From contig CANTUZ010000005.1 of assembly GCA_947846985.1 (NCBI GenBank), positions 20,928,389 through 20,992,388 on the forward strand: 64,000 nt of DNA, written 5' to 3'. Below, piece after piece: positions 24,098 to 36,100 of the stretch. The DNA comes from Fratercula arctica (lineage: Eukaryota > Chordata > Aves > Charadriiformes > Alcidae). Every line of letters starts with the position of its first letter. Position 1 is the first letter of the stretch. A program made the translations under genes and the position numbers. Under the pieces are notes generated by a model. That model did no database searches and was not told where the DNA came from. It was given only the letters and a program-made list of their open reading frames with translations.

Positions 24098-24830
24098 GGG
24101 GAGATGGGGGTGGATGGGAAAAAGGGGCAAGAGGGGAGGGGGGAAAAGGGAAAGGAAGGAAAAAGAGGAGGAAAAGAAGGAACTGGGGGAGAAGATGAAG
24201 AAGAGGGAAGACACAGAGAAAGAGGAGGGAAAGGGGAAAATAAGGAGGGCAGAAGGGTGGAAAAGGAACAAAAGAGGGAAGGGGGAAAGAAGGGAGAAGG
24301 AGGGAAGGGAGAGGAGAGAAAAGAGGGAAGTGGGGAGAGCATGGAAAAAAGTGGGAAGGGAGAAAGAGGGCCGAAAGGGAAAAAAGGAGGGAAGAAAGTG
24401 GGAAAGGGAGGAGGAAGAAAACAGGGAAAAGAGTGGAAAAGGGAGGAAGAAGAGGGAAGTGGGGAAAGCCCAGGGAAAAGAGAAGAAAGGGGAAGGGGGG
24501 AAGGGGAAAAGAGAGGAAAAGGTGGGAAGTGAGGACCACACAGGGAAAAAGCAGGAAGGAAGGGGAAACAGATCAAGAAGAGGGGAGAGGAGGGGAAAAG
24601 AAGGGAGGAAGAAGAGGGGGAAAAGGCGTGGGGAGAAGAGGGAAGGCGGGGAGAAGTCAGGACAAAAACAAAAAAAAAGCAAAGAAGGGAAAGGTAGGAC
24701 GGGGGGGGGGGGGGCAGGGGCGGGAAGGGGGAAAAGAGGGCAGGGAAAAAAGCGGGAGGGGGACGGAAGAAAAGGGGAGAGAAAGAGGAAAAGGGGGGGG
24801 GGGGGGGGGGAAGGGGACAGAGCCCGCCCC
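24098..24830 (+). repeat. Long polypurine tract (plus strand G/A only, rare interruptions)
   Basis: For about 730 bp the plus strand is almost pure G and A, arranged as variable GGGAAA, GGAAGG and GAAAAGAG units with only scattered pyrimidines, ending in runs of 12 to 18 G. Such homopurine-homopyrimidine DNA is known to form triplex (H-DNA) and, in the G-run part, quadruplex structures. It lies directly beside the CpG island presumed to drive RNH1. The long serine/phenylalanine/proline-rich and lysine/glutamate-rich open frames across it are artefacts of composition. Confidence 0.9.
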
Positions 24831-25110
24831 GGCGGCCGCCCCGCGGGGAGGAGCCGGGGCGGGATCGAGGGGGGGGACCGGGGAGGGACACGGAGGTGGG
24901 ACCGGGAGGTGGGACCGGGGAGGGACCGGGGAGGGACCGGCGGCGGCGGCTGCGCGGAGCGGCGGTAGGAGAGCGGCGGGGGCCGGGGCAGGGAAGTTTT
25001 GCGGCATTAGAAAGTGGGGGGGGGGGGGCGGGGGGAGGAAGAGGAGGAGATGATGATGATGGCGATGATGATGGCCACGGCCACTTTGCTGGAAGGGTGA
25101 CCGGGCGAGG
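24820..25110 (+). promoter_or_regulatory. RNH1: CpG island, probable RNH1 promoter and non-coding first exon
   Basis: This is a CG-dense segment (GCCCGCCCCGGCGGCCGCC, GGCGGCGGCGGCTGCGCGG) beginning at the end of the polypurine tract. It is the nearest island upstream of the RNH1 start codon (about 2 kb). Mammalian RNH1 has non-coding 5' exons, and the first coding exon here is preceded by a splice acceptor, so at least one upstream exon must exist. The transcription start and donor cannot be fixed from sequence. A GAT/GATG trinucleotide-like run lies at about 25,048-25,075. Confidence 0.55.
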
Positions 25111-25204
25111 AATGGCAGCGATGGCGGGGAGGGGGGGGGAGGAGGTGGTAGGACTGAGCCTGGTGCCCTGAAATGGGATTCTCCCTCCGCTTGCAGAAGA
25201 GCGC

Positions 25205-25338
25205 AGAGATTTATTTTTTTTTTTTTTGGGGGGGGGGGGAGGATACCACCTCTTTTTTGATCCGAGGGAGTTAAAACAGGGAAAACCAAAAAATACAGCG
25301 AACCAAAAAAAAAAAAAAAAAAACAAAAACCAAAAAAG
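25205..25338. repeat. Homopolymer cluster (T run, G run, A run)
   Basis: In succession there are about 16 T and 11 G (25,211-25,240), then about 20 A with interspersed C (25,303-25,338). This low-complexity sequence lies in the presumed 5' intron of RNH1 and has no coding content. Confidence 0.85.
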
Positions 25339-25737
25339 GGAGGCGTTTGCTGAATTATGTAATTGGCGTCCTTTGCGCTGTTCTCCCGCTTATTTCCACT
25401 GGTTTTGGGTCAGGGCTGATTTTTAACGCCGGGCGGTTCCAGCCTCTCCACGCGTGGGGCCAACCCACTGAGGACGTACGTGGCCCCTGCCTTCCAGCAG
25501 CGCTTCGCCGTGATTTTGGAAGGGGAAAGGCCAAGTGCGTACGTGAGCTCTGCCGACCCTCTGCTCGGTTTCCTTCGTGTGTTTCAAGAGTATATACTCG
25601 GGACCTCCCTCCTCGCTTGGCACTTCCTCTCCCCACGTGGATGAGGGATTTCTTGTGGATGAAACCTGATGCGTGCCCTCATACCCGACTCACCTCTGTG
25701 AAAAGCCTAGTTTGGGATACCCTTGATTTTATGGGCC

Positions 25738-26050
25738 TACAGGAAAGACGGGGAGGGACTCTTTTATCAGGGAGTGGAGCCACAGGACGAGGGGTAAGAG
25801 TTTTAAACTGAAAGAGGGAAGATTTAGATGAGGTATTAGGAAGAAATTCTTTACTGTGAGGGCGGTGAGGCACTGGAACAGGTTGCCCAGAGAAGTTGTG
25901 GCTGCCCCATCCCTGGAGGTGTTCAAGGCCAGGCTGGATGGGGCTTTGAGCAGCCTGATCTAGTGGGAGATGTCCCTGCCCATGGCAGGGGGGTTGGAAC
26001 TAGATGATCTTTAAGGTCCCTTCCAACCCGAACCATTCTGTGATTCTATA
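25738..26050 (+). mobile_element. CR1 LINE 3' fragment, about 310 bp
   Basis: It starts near GGGAGGGACTCTTTTATCAG and runs through AGGTATTAGGAAGAAATTCT and CACTGGAACAGGTTGCCCAG. It ends with GGAACTAGATGATCTTTAAG and AACCATTCTGTGATTCTATA. It sits in the presumed 5' intron of RNH1 in the sense orientation, 1 kb before the first coding exon. Confidence 0.93.
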
Positions 26051-27033
26051 AGGAGGTAACTGAGATGGGAGAGGACAGTGACGAACTGCAGTCAGTAACG
26101 CCTGGTGGTTTGGTTTTTTTTTACTGTTCACATTCCAATGTGATAGCTCAAGAGATTCTTTTATTATTTTTTTTTTTTACAAATACCATGTAGTCTGAGT
26201 CATGTTAGCAAAGCCAAGACACTGAGACTGCATTTTGTCACCTACTGGAGCGCTGCCTTTAATACTGTCCCTTGTAGACTCAGCCTAGAGCTCAGCTACT
26301 GGCTTTGGCATATTTTTGTGCATGTTTATCTGGAGCTGCTCTGCATGGTGCTGTGTGTGCATTGGTTCAGAAATGCAGTTTGACTGCAGAGCAAAAAAAA
26401 AATTCCTGCTTACCAGCTTCTCTGGACATGGACTTGCCCAACCAGAGTGACCTTTTGAAGCTTGGATATCAAATCGTGGAGGAACGCTTCTCCCATCCGC
26501 CTAAATTCCACCTCTCGCATAGGGCCACGTGGCCAGCAGGATTTTTAGTCAGAGCCCAGTCAGTTCTCATGCTCATCTTCCTCATTCACCTTCATTGTCT
26601 CAGAAATACCCTAATTTTAAGTATAGCTGGAGGTCCCACAATCAATTGGGTGTGCCACACTGCTAATTCCCAGTGGCTGTGTGTTCCAGTAGTGTGACAG
26701 AGAGTAGCACCAGTGCCTCTAAAAAGTTCATTCTGGCTAAGCTCCCTTGGAGAGGGAAGGGGAGCGTCGTGCAAGATAACAAGCTGTTGCCATATCTCTC
26801 CAGGATCCATGTGCTTTTGCCCCTTGGAGGAGGGCCTTACCGAGTCCCGGACAAAACTGCTCCAACACTGCTGGCTCGTACTGGTGCTTGCAGCGGGCTG
26901 GTGTTGGAAAAGCACAGTCTGTCCTCTTTGCACAGTGTAACTCATGGCTGAGAGCTGTGAGGGTTGAAGAGGATTGTTGCTTCTCAGTCAATGACAAAAA
27001 TAACGGCTTTAAATTTTTTTTTTCAATTTTCAG
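26051..27033 (+). other. Presumed 5' intron of RNH1
   Basis: No repeat or exon was recognised apart from T runs near 26,115 and 26,167. The stretch ends in a strong acceptor (a T-rich tract then TTTTCAG) that opens the first coding exon. Confidence 0.5.
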
Positions 27034-27139
27034 GTCTTATCTCAACTGTCAAAATGGAGCTTGACATCCAGTGTGAAGAGATGAGCCCGTCTAGATGGGC
27101 TGAACTTCTGTCCACCATGAAATCCTGCAAAACCATCAG
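27034..27139 (+). CDS. RNH1: RNH1 first coding exon (20 nt of 5' UTR, residues 1-28)
   Basis: The acceptor TTTTCAG ends at 27,033. The ATG at 27,054 has A at -3 (AAAATGG), a good context. It encodes the N-terminal cap with LDIQCEEM and RWAELL, as in mammalian RNH1. The donor is ATCAG/GTAGTA. Confidence 0.95.
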
Positions 27140-30100
27140 GTAGTAACTAGTTGCGTATCACCTCTGCTAAGCAAGAACTGTTGTGTTTCTCTCCTGTGTT
27201 TTGAGCTGCAGAACGGTTGACCCGTGACTTAGAAATTGCACAGTAACAGGAATGATTCTACCTATTTTTACCCAGAAAGTTAATTTAAAGGGGGACACCC
27301 CCCTCCCCACCCTCTTGCAAAGTTTTTTCAACTATGCATAGCATCCTTTGGTATGAAGTAATGCTGCCCCTGTTCTATGGCATGCCACAGAGCTCAGCTA
27401 GGTAATGTGGTTATTTAAACATTTGACCACTGTTTTGGTAATTCTGTCTTTCTCCCTCAAGAGAGGGAAGACATCTCTCTGTGCTCATTAGGTTGCACGC
27501 TCTCTGGGCTGCAGGTCGGATGCTGTCAAGTAACTGCTAGTTAATAGTCACACACAAACCACATGCCGTCAGTTTTTAATTCTTCACATGGCCTTCAGAA
27601 GTACCTGCCTTGTGGGTTGAGCAAACCAGCATGAGAGAGCCATCTCCTGGAGTGTAAGCTGTAGGACAGGGTTCAGAAGACTTGCTGCTGCGCTCTTCCC
27701 CCTCTTCTGGCTGGGAATTCACACCCCATGGGCTGGTATCGTCCTGCTTGGGCTGGAGAGGATGGGCCACATCAAGCCAGCGGTGACTTGGAGGAGGTCA
27801 GGCAGGTTGTAGGGGACTTGCTTTTGTTTTGCAAAGGAGCTTTTTGCAGGTAAGCTTCATGGGCCTGACCTTGACTTCCCAAGGTCTGCCTTGAGTGGCA
27901 GAAGGCAGAAGGATGGTTATCTCCTGGTCAGAGGCTGGGCTGTTCAAGACATAGTGGATGAGACTGGCTGTGGCAGGGATTGTTTATTGGTGTTGAACAT
28001 GATCCCATTAGAAGCCAAGTCTTCTTGCCAGAGGGAGGGAAGGAGAAGCCTACTAGAGCCTTAGTTTTCATAGTGTTGTCAAAAGAGAAATGGCCAAGCA
28101 ACTTTTGGCAGTCCTGGCTGTGGCTGTCCCTGGGGCTGTAGGGTTTTTCATGACACCTTCCTTTTGCCCTATGTCTTTTCTGCCTCCCTGTGCACCTCCC
28201 TGCCTGTCCTGGGCTCCTGATCCCTTCCTTAGCTCTCCTTCTAATTCAGCCCCCCACCCCCATCAATTTAGCAACAACTAGAAAAATGCTAATGTCCAGT
28301 GGGAGAAGCCACTGCCACAGTGTGAACTCACAGTTCCTGTGCTGAGAGTCACGCCAGAGAGAGACGGTGCAGATCAGCGTGAGTCACCTACACGAGACCA
28401 AACTGCTGATGGGTGTCTCTGGCAGCTTGGCTGGTCTCAGTGCAGAACCAGTCTGACAGCCTGTAAGCTGGCCTCGGGTTAGACGTGGCTTCACACACCA
28501 GGTAGCTTGTCGATATCAACGCTTAAATGCAGGTGCGTCCTCCAGCTGAAGCCGTGCCAAGGGGGGATGACTTGGAGTCACGCGCCCTCTTCTGTGCAGC
28601 ATGGAGGAGGTCCATGGTTTGGGGAACTGCTGTCCAGCCTCTCCTGTGCCACAGCCCTGCAGAGGCAGCACGACCTGGTTTGGGCCACGTATCACGCAAT
28701 AGGCCACGGACATACTTGCAAAGGCATCCCAGGGACTGCAGAGGAGTAAATCACCCACTAAGCCTTCACGGGGAATGCTGCTCTAGCCAGGGAGAACAGA
28801 GCAGCCCTGAGGACTAAAGTGCTCCTCTCCTTCTCTTTCAGGCTGGATGACTGCAATCTCTCCAGCAGTAACTGTGAGGATCTCTCCTCCATCATCAATA
28901 TGAATCCGTCCCTCACCGAGCTGAAGCTGAACAACAATGAACTGGGAGATGCAGGCATTGAATACCTGTGTAAAGGGTTGCTGATGCCAAGCTGTAGCCT
29001 ACAGAAGTTATGGTAAAGCCCCGTTGATTGTCTTGCTCTAACACGCTTGCAAGTCTGCTGCAGGTGAAGTCATGAGGCAAACTCGTATGTGATGGTAGTA
29101 AGAGCCATGCTGATGCATCTCAGCAGTTACCTGGGTCAGATGGTTGGAAAACCCCGGTAGTTTTTATTTAAGTGGTATATTTATTGGAAGACTCCAGGTC
29201 ATCACTCTGTCTTTGTCTTCCAGCACTGAGGGAAGGACAGGTAGGGTTTTCCCAGCCAAATGCATTTTTTCAGAGGGCTCTTCTGCCAGTTTTAAGCACA
29301 GCACTTAGAGTCTGGTCCAGTTTGCTTGCTCCTTTCTCTAGGAGACGAGCAAAAGAGTGTTCTCTTGAGCCTTGGCTGTCAGTCTTTTTGGACTCTGCCA
29401 GACTGGTCTGCCTCAAGCCTTGTCTTCTCAGTTGGGCAGGGCCAGCTTGATTCAGGACAGCATGTTTTGCAGAGGCACCAGCACCACATTCTGGCATTAG
29501 TGGGCTTCCCTCAGCAACCATGGTGCAGGAGCCTTGGTCAAAGTCAGTGTCTCCTGACACTGCTCCTCGGTGACCGTCAAAGAGATGCTACCTTGTTTGA
29601 CCAGCATCTCTTCTGCAGGGTACTGGAGTCCCCCAGCTCCTGAGGTGGGTCTAGGATCTTCATGACGCTACCTTGTAAAAATCCTTTGCCTTTTAGATCA
29701 AATATGCCTGCTTCAAAGTGCCTGTGCCCCCTGCAATGAGGACTCAGTGACAAATAGAGGGAAAGTTGACTGTAAAGCTAATCAAACTGGTACTCTCTGA
29801 TGGGCCTTCAAGAAATAACTGTGATACTCTGTACTGGAAGACTAACACAAGTAATTTTTCAGAGAGTTTGTCCTAAGCTTCAAACTTTTCCAGATGCTCA
29901 AGTAACAGCCTGGATTAGGCTGTTTCAGTTCTGTAGAAACATAATTGTCCATTTTGGGGATTCTGGTAAGGTGCCTTAGGGAATAAAGAGCAGCCAAACC
30001 CAAGCCAAACATAGTGTCACCATGCACATCACCTCTCTCTTGCTGGAAAGTCTTGTCTGATAACTCTGAACACCCAATAGCAATACCAGCATGGTTCCTA

Positions 30101-33100
30101 TGCTACTACTCCCGGGATTTAAGCCAAGCTGGACGAGATCTTTACTTTTAGCTACTCTGAATTCACATTTCCAGAGGGGGGCAAGAAATCATAAGATGCC
30201 ATTGCTTTAGCCATGGGATAAGCTTCATGATGATTAGAACACTTCTATAAAACAGTTGCGGTGCTACTTAATGTATGGTGGATCCTTCTTCTGCTAGAGG
30301 TGCTGTATGGGTGATTACACTGAAGGAAGGATGGGAGCTATTGTTTGTGCTACATGTATAATAGTAGCTGATGAAATATTTTGGGACGCCTGTAAAATAG
30401 CAGTACTGACCTGGACATAACCACTTTCTAGAGGGTTACGCGCTGTCAGTGCCATGGTGTCCTTTCCAAGCTCAAACCTCAGCAATTGCACCTCTCTGAG
30501 GAGACCCTCTGTAATTTTGGGGGGCGCGTTTCCCTCACCCCGGTTACCTCTCCCCTTCAGGCTGCAAAACTGCAATCTGACGAGTGCCAGCTGTGAGACT
30601 CTCCGCTCCGTCCTCAGCGCACAGCCGTCCCTGACAGAGCTGCATGTAGGTGATAACAAACTGGGAACTGCTGGAGTGAAGGTGCTGTGTCAAGGGATGA
30701 TGAACCCCAATTGTAAGCTGCAGAAGCTGCAGTAAGTAGTCACTGGGGTTTTTTTGGTCATCAGACAGGTCGTGCTTGTCTTTCCCTTGACACCAGCAGG
30801 AGTTTTGTTGCCAGGTGTGGGTTTCTTCCTGTTTTATCTGAAATTGTGTCATGCTTATTCATGCTGGTAGGTCTCATGGGTTTGTAAAAGCTGCTGGGTA
30901 TATATTCCCATAGGCTTTGTTTAGCCCTCCTGGCAGTGGTGGCTGTTGGTGCAGGACCTCTCAGGTGCCCAGGGAAAATCTGATTCCGATGCACTTGATC
31001 CTTGTTTTACAGCTGAGAGGGATCAAGGTCTATCCACAGCCCCCAGCTCCTCCTGGGAAGGCTTGGTGGTGAGACTGATTGCATGATGTGTTGCGATGCA
31101 AAACTCAGTCCTGTGTTCCAAGGCAGCCTGTGCCTTGGTTTAATGGAGGACTGGTGTAAAAATGGGGTGGGTAATTAGTCTTGGTAGGGTCCCCTGGAGT
31201 CTAGTTTAAGAATTAACGCTTCCTGAGATGAGCAGGGAGATGCTGTTAAAAACTCGTATGATTATCTTTATTTTCATGCATTGCCTGGTCTCAATTCACA
31301 TTGGCATGTTTTCTGACCTGGCCAGCACACACTTTTGCCACAGCTGATGTTCGTGGGTGGCGGGACGTGGTGAAGATGGTTGTTTTTCCCTTGGGCTTCT
31401 TTTCTTCTCGCAGGCTGGAGTATTGTGAACTCACAGCTGACATCGTGGAAGCTCTCAATGCCGCTCTGCAAAGCAAGCCCAGCCTGAAGGAGCTCAGCCT
31501 GAGTAACAACACGCTGGGGGATACAGCTGTAAAGCAGCTGTGCCGGGGACTGGTGGAGGCAAGCTGCAACCTAGAGCTATTACAGTAAGGAAGAGCTGGT
31601 TATCGCTAACTTCAACTAGTCCTGCTGCTAGTCATACCATCCGTAAGACACAAAAAATTATTGTCAGGAACGCTTGACATTTAGGCCAGATTTTTTTGCC
31701 AGCTCGAATTTCTGTAACTGGGAACTGCGAGCACATGTCTGGGGCTTTCGGTTTTGTGGTTTTTTGACCTTTTTCTTAGCAGGTGGTTCTGAGCTCACTC
31801 TTACGCCCGCTGGTGCAGTGTGAGCGTGTACCCCAGGTTAAACCTGCAATTACAAGGGGAGACTGCTCACCAGTATCTGAGAGCAGAGGAGCAATCACTG
31901 TCAGTGGCTGCAGTTCTTACCCCAGAATTACCAGCCAACTGAGTGTATTTATTCAGATCCCTTTTTTGCTTCAAAACAGAGATGCTGGATTTGGCCTCAT
32001 ATCTGGGGTAAAGCCCCTGCAGGGGTTTAGGGGAGAAAAACACCTCGTTTTGTCTTGCCCCTGTGCTTCAGCAGGGGTTGGCTGCCAGGGACTGTGCGAT
32101 GCAGCCAAAAGTTCCTCTTAAAAAGGACAGTCAATACAAAGGGTGATTTTGGCAAAAACGATCCTTGCATTAATGGATGTGAATAGGTGGATCAGAGTAA
32201 AAACGCCCTGCAGCCTCGTGGGGTGCAGGAACCGTGTGTTGCCTGACCCAGAGCCCGTCTAGGATACCTGTGTCATCTCTGAGCCTTGCAGGGTTTAGCA
32301 ATGCCCAGCTGAGCTGCAGTGGGTTGCAGCAAGGAACCAGCCCAGAGCCCCTTCTCAGTCTGAACCGGGGGTGTTGGGGTGTGTCTAACACCAGTTTGAA
32401 CCGGGGGTGTTGGGGTGTATCTAACACAGCAGGCAGCAACTCCAACTGTGCTTCTTTCTGCAGCCTGGAGAACTGTGGCATAACCAGCGATAGCTGTCGG
32501 GAAATCAGCGCTGTTCTCAGTAACAAGCCATCGCTGATAGATCTCTCCGTGGGGGATAACAAGATCGGGGACTCTGGTCTGGCCCTGCTGTGCCAAGGAC
32601 TGATGCATCCTAACTGCAAAATCCAGAAGCTATGGTAAGGGTAGGCAGAGGTTACTTAAATCCAGTCCCTCTTGCAGCCTCTGAGCTATCTGTGTTGTGC
32701 TGCTGGTTTGCTCCTACGTGGAAAGTTTCTCAGTTACACCCCCTAGTGAAACAAGGATGTCTGTGCTGCAAATTAGCTGCTTCTCAAAACTGGGTGGAGG
32801 ACACCATGAACGAGCAGGACTGCACTGAAATCACTTAGATCAAATTCTGGGAAGAGGCTGGATGGAAATTTGTGATGGTGTTGGCTTGGCTTCCTGTTGA
32901 GTTATCTCTCGACTAGAATTGCATGTTCCTATTTCTGCCTACTAGAATTGCATGTTCCTGTTTCTTTTTTGTGTCACAAGCGGAGCTTTTGGTGCAACGG
33001 ATGGAAAGTCAGGAGAAAGCTGTGTGGTGTGATGCATGAATGGGTTTTGTAAAGGGTAGAAGAAAATGAGATGATGTAACCAGAAATTCAGAATACTAAA

Positions 33101-36100
33101 ATAGGACTCTGTTTTCTAATCTAAGTCGCTCTTGGGGGAAAATAATATTTTGTTCTTCCCTGCAGGTTATGGGACTGTGATCTCACAAGTGCTAGCTGTA
33201 AAGATCTCTCCAGACTCATCAGTACAAAAGAGACCCTCACAGAGATCAGTCTGATAGACAATAACCTGAGAGACTCGGGGATGGAAATGCTGTGTCAGGC
33301 ACTCAAGGATCCCAGATCTAAACTCCAGGAGCTATGGTGAGCTGCTGTCAAGTTACGCGTACCCACTGCCTTCTTTGGAGACCTCACTGAAGAAAGATGT
33401 AGTTGAAGTAGTGTCCACCAGGTAGATCCTGAGTTGCAATGGTTCCACGAACAACTCATGCCAGTTGTCACCTAAAAGTTTTAGACTTACAGAGCCAAAG
33501 GGATTTGTATTTCTAAACTCGTAGACGCTTTGAAGATCCATCCCACAGTCATCCTGTTATAAGCAACAGGAGACCAAGCGTCACTTGCAGAGCTTCTGTC
33601 TAATGTATTTTATTGTGCAACAAATGGCAGCTAAGAGACTTTTGAAGTTTGAAAGGCCTCATGTAATAGCAAACTGAGTGCTGTGATCAGCTCTCTTAGG
33701 TTCTCCACTGGGTCCAAGCTCTCTCATTGGCGAGCCAAAAGAAGGCTTTAATGACATAAACCATTCTCAGCATCCTCTCTGCTGACAGCATTACCTTTTA
33801 GGCTCAGATGGTCTGGTGTCGTGTGGCCGGGAGAGGAAAACTGTTTTTTCACCCAGAACTTGAACAAGCAGCACTTGAACTTTCCTACGTTGCAAGTTCA
33901 GCACCTGCCCCCAGCTGGGTTCTTCCCCTGCCCCATTGGCATGGGAGTTGATGAGGTGCCTCAGGAGTGCACGGTGGAGCTGAGAGTGACTGTGGGAGCA
34001 GCACGCTTTGTCTCTGATTATTCCTGTGCTTTATGGGCAGGTGCCTTTCCGAGGTGCACGCTCAGAGACAGACATCCCAAGTATAAAGAGTGGGAGAGGT
34101 GCTGCTTAGAAAGCATTGAGCAGATGAGGGGTTGAGAGGAGTACAGCGGTTGTGGGAAGGCTTTGGTTCCTCTGTTCCCACAGTCCGGGCTCCTGTGCAG
34201 CAAATGTGAAGAAGTGAGCAGCACCTGATACTCTCTAGGTCCCCCCATTCTAGACCTCATGTCACTTTTGCCTTGCAGGGTTAGGGAGTGCGGGCTCACA
34301 ACCGCTTGCTGCAAGGCCGTCGGCTCCGCTCTCAGCGTGAACAAGCACTTGAAAGTACTGCACATTGGTGAGAACAAGTTGGGAGATGCAGGTGTTGAAC
34401 TCATGTGTGAAGGGCTGCTGCACCCCAGCTGCAACATCCAGTCCCTATGGTAAGCTGCACTCTCAGAAGGCGTCTTCTCTCTTGCTGTGTTACCCTTCCA
34501 GGAATGGCGTGCAGAGAGAGGGAGATAGCAATAGATGGTAGCATGGTGATTTTTTTGCTCATGTGAAACAATTCACACCACAAACGGATGTTTAACTAGT
34601 CCACTAGCAAGTAAGTGGAAGCCACAAGTGCTTCCATGTATCCTGCCACTCATGGTGTCTTGCAAGTACAGGCTGTCACCCGTGCGAGGGTGCGTTCGTA
34701 GCCATCCACAGGCACTCTCCCGGGTGCAGAACTGAAAGTTCATGGTGCAGCGTACCTTCAGGATCTAAAGCAGTGTGGGGAGGCTGGAGGCATCTTGCTT
34801 TATTCTGCGAGGAGCTAGCTCACTGTAGAGCTTCCCATGCCCTTCTCTGAACTTGCCCTCTCTCAGATGGGACTCTGAGTTGGGGGCACTGCTGGTCCAG
34901 GTCCGGTGTGCTAATTCCTGTGCCTGCCAGTCGCAGTGCAAAACCTGCCTGAATTCACCAGTTGCCTCCTGCTTTCCACAGTCTCCATGGATGCCAGTGC
35001 AAGTGCTGGGCCAGCCTCACCAGTAGGAGCAGGAGGCCAGCTAGAGCATCACCTCCAGCCCTGTGGTGGGACTCACCTTCCCCATCTGCCCGTTCCCTTC
35101 CCAGGCAGGCACCAAGCTCTGGACTGGTGTGGCTGTGGTCTGCGTGATGCTCAGGGCACCGTGCTTGTCTCCTCCGTGCCATTTGACAGAAGCTGGAGCT
35201 GTGCTCCAATGCCCCCGATACTCACAGTGAGTGAGCTGAGCAGATGAGTTGTGGGAGACATCAGTAAGACTTGAAGTCTCTGCCCAGAAGGGTGTGTTTG
35301 CTGACCAGTTAAAGCTTGTCTCTCAGCTGAGAGGCCTCAGTTGCCCTTCTTAGATAGATGGTTGCAAGTTTCAAGTAAGAAACTTTAGAGATGACTTATG
35401 ATCAGTTTAAAACAGAGAAGGTTATGTGTGATGTTGAAGTGGGAATATCTTCTTATGGTGCCTTCTTCACCCGTAGCCACAAACCATAAAGCTTTAGGGA
35501 GGACTTTTAGGTGTTCATCAGTCAGCAGAAGGGTGGCTGTCTCTTTGGAAAGACCAGAGACCAGCCCCTGCTGATACCTCAGACATGCCAGCCTAACGGG
35601 GATCTCTGGTCCATGCTAGGGATGTCCGCACCTGCTGCCCGAGTGTGGGCTGGTGGGCTGGTCACTGGAGCTATCGCTGACTGCACTGGCCTCTCCATCC
35701 TCTCCCCGCAGGCTGGGTAACTGCGACATCACGGCAGCCTGCTGTGCAAGCCTCGCCACCGTCATGGCCACCAAGCAGTGCCTTACCGAGCTGGACCTGA
35801 GCTACAACTCTCTGGAAGATGAAGGCATCAGGAAGATCTGTGAAGCCTTGAGGAATCCCGGCTGCAACCTGCAGCAGTTAATGTGAGAGATGTTTCTGGT
35901 CCTGATTGCATTCCTCCTGGGACGTGGTGAGCTCCAGTGAGCTTGGGGGGCTGTGGGGAGGGGGCCGCGAGCACCGTCTCTCTGGGAATTGTACCTGAAG
36001 GTAACTGGTCACCCAGGGGGGCTTCAAACGCCATCCGCATGTTGCAAAACACTCCTTGTCCCTTCCAAGCAATGTGACCACAGTGCATTGATCTGCTTTG

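Noticed and set aside
24001..25326. 441-codon minus-strand and 294-codon plus-strand open frames
   Set aside because: They are direct translations of the homopurine/homopyrimidine tract (Ser/Phe/Pro or Lys/Glu/Gly only), with no real protein signature.
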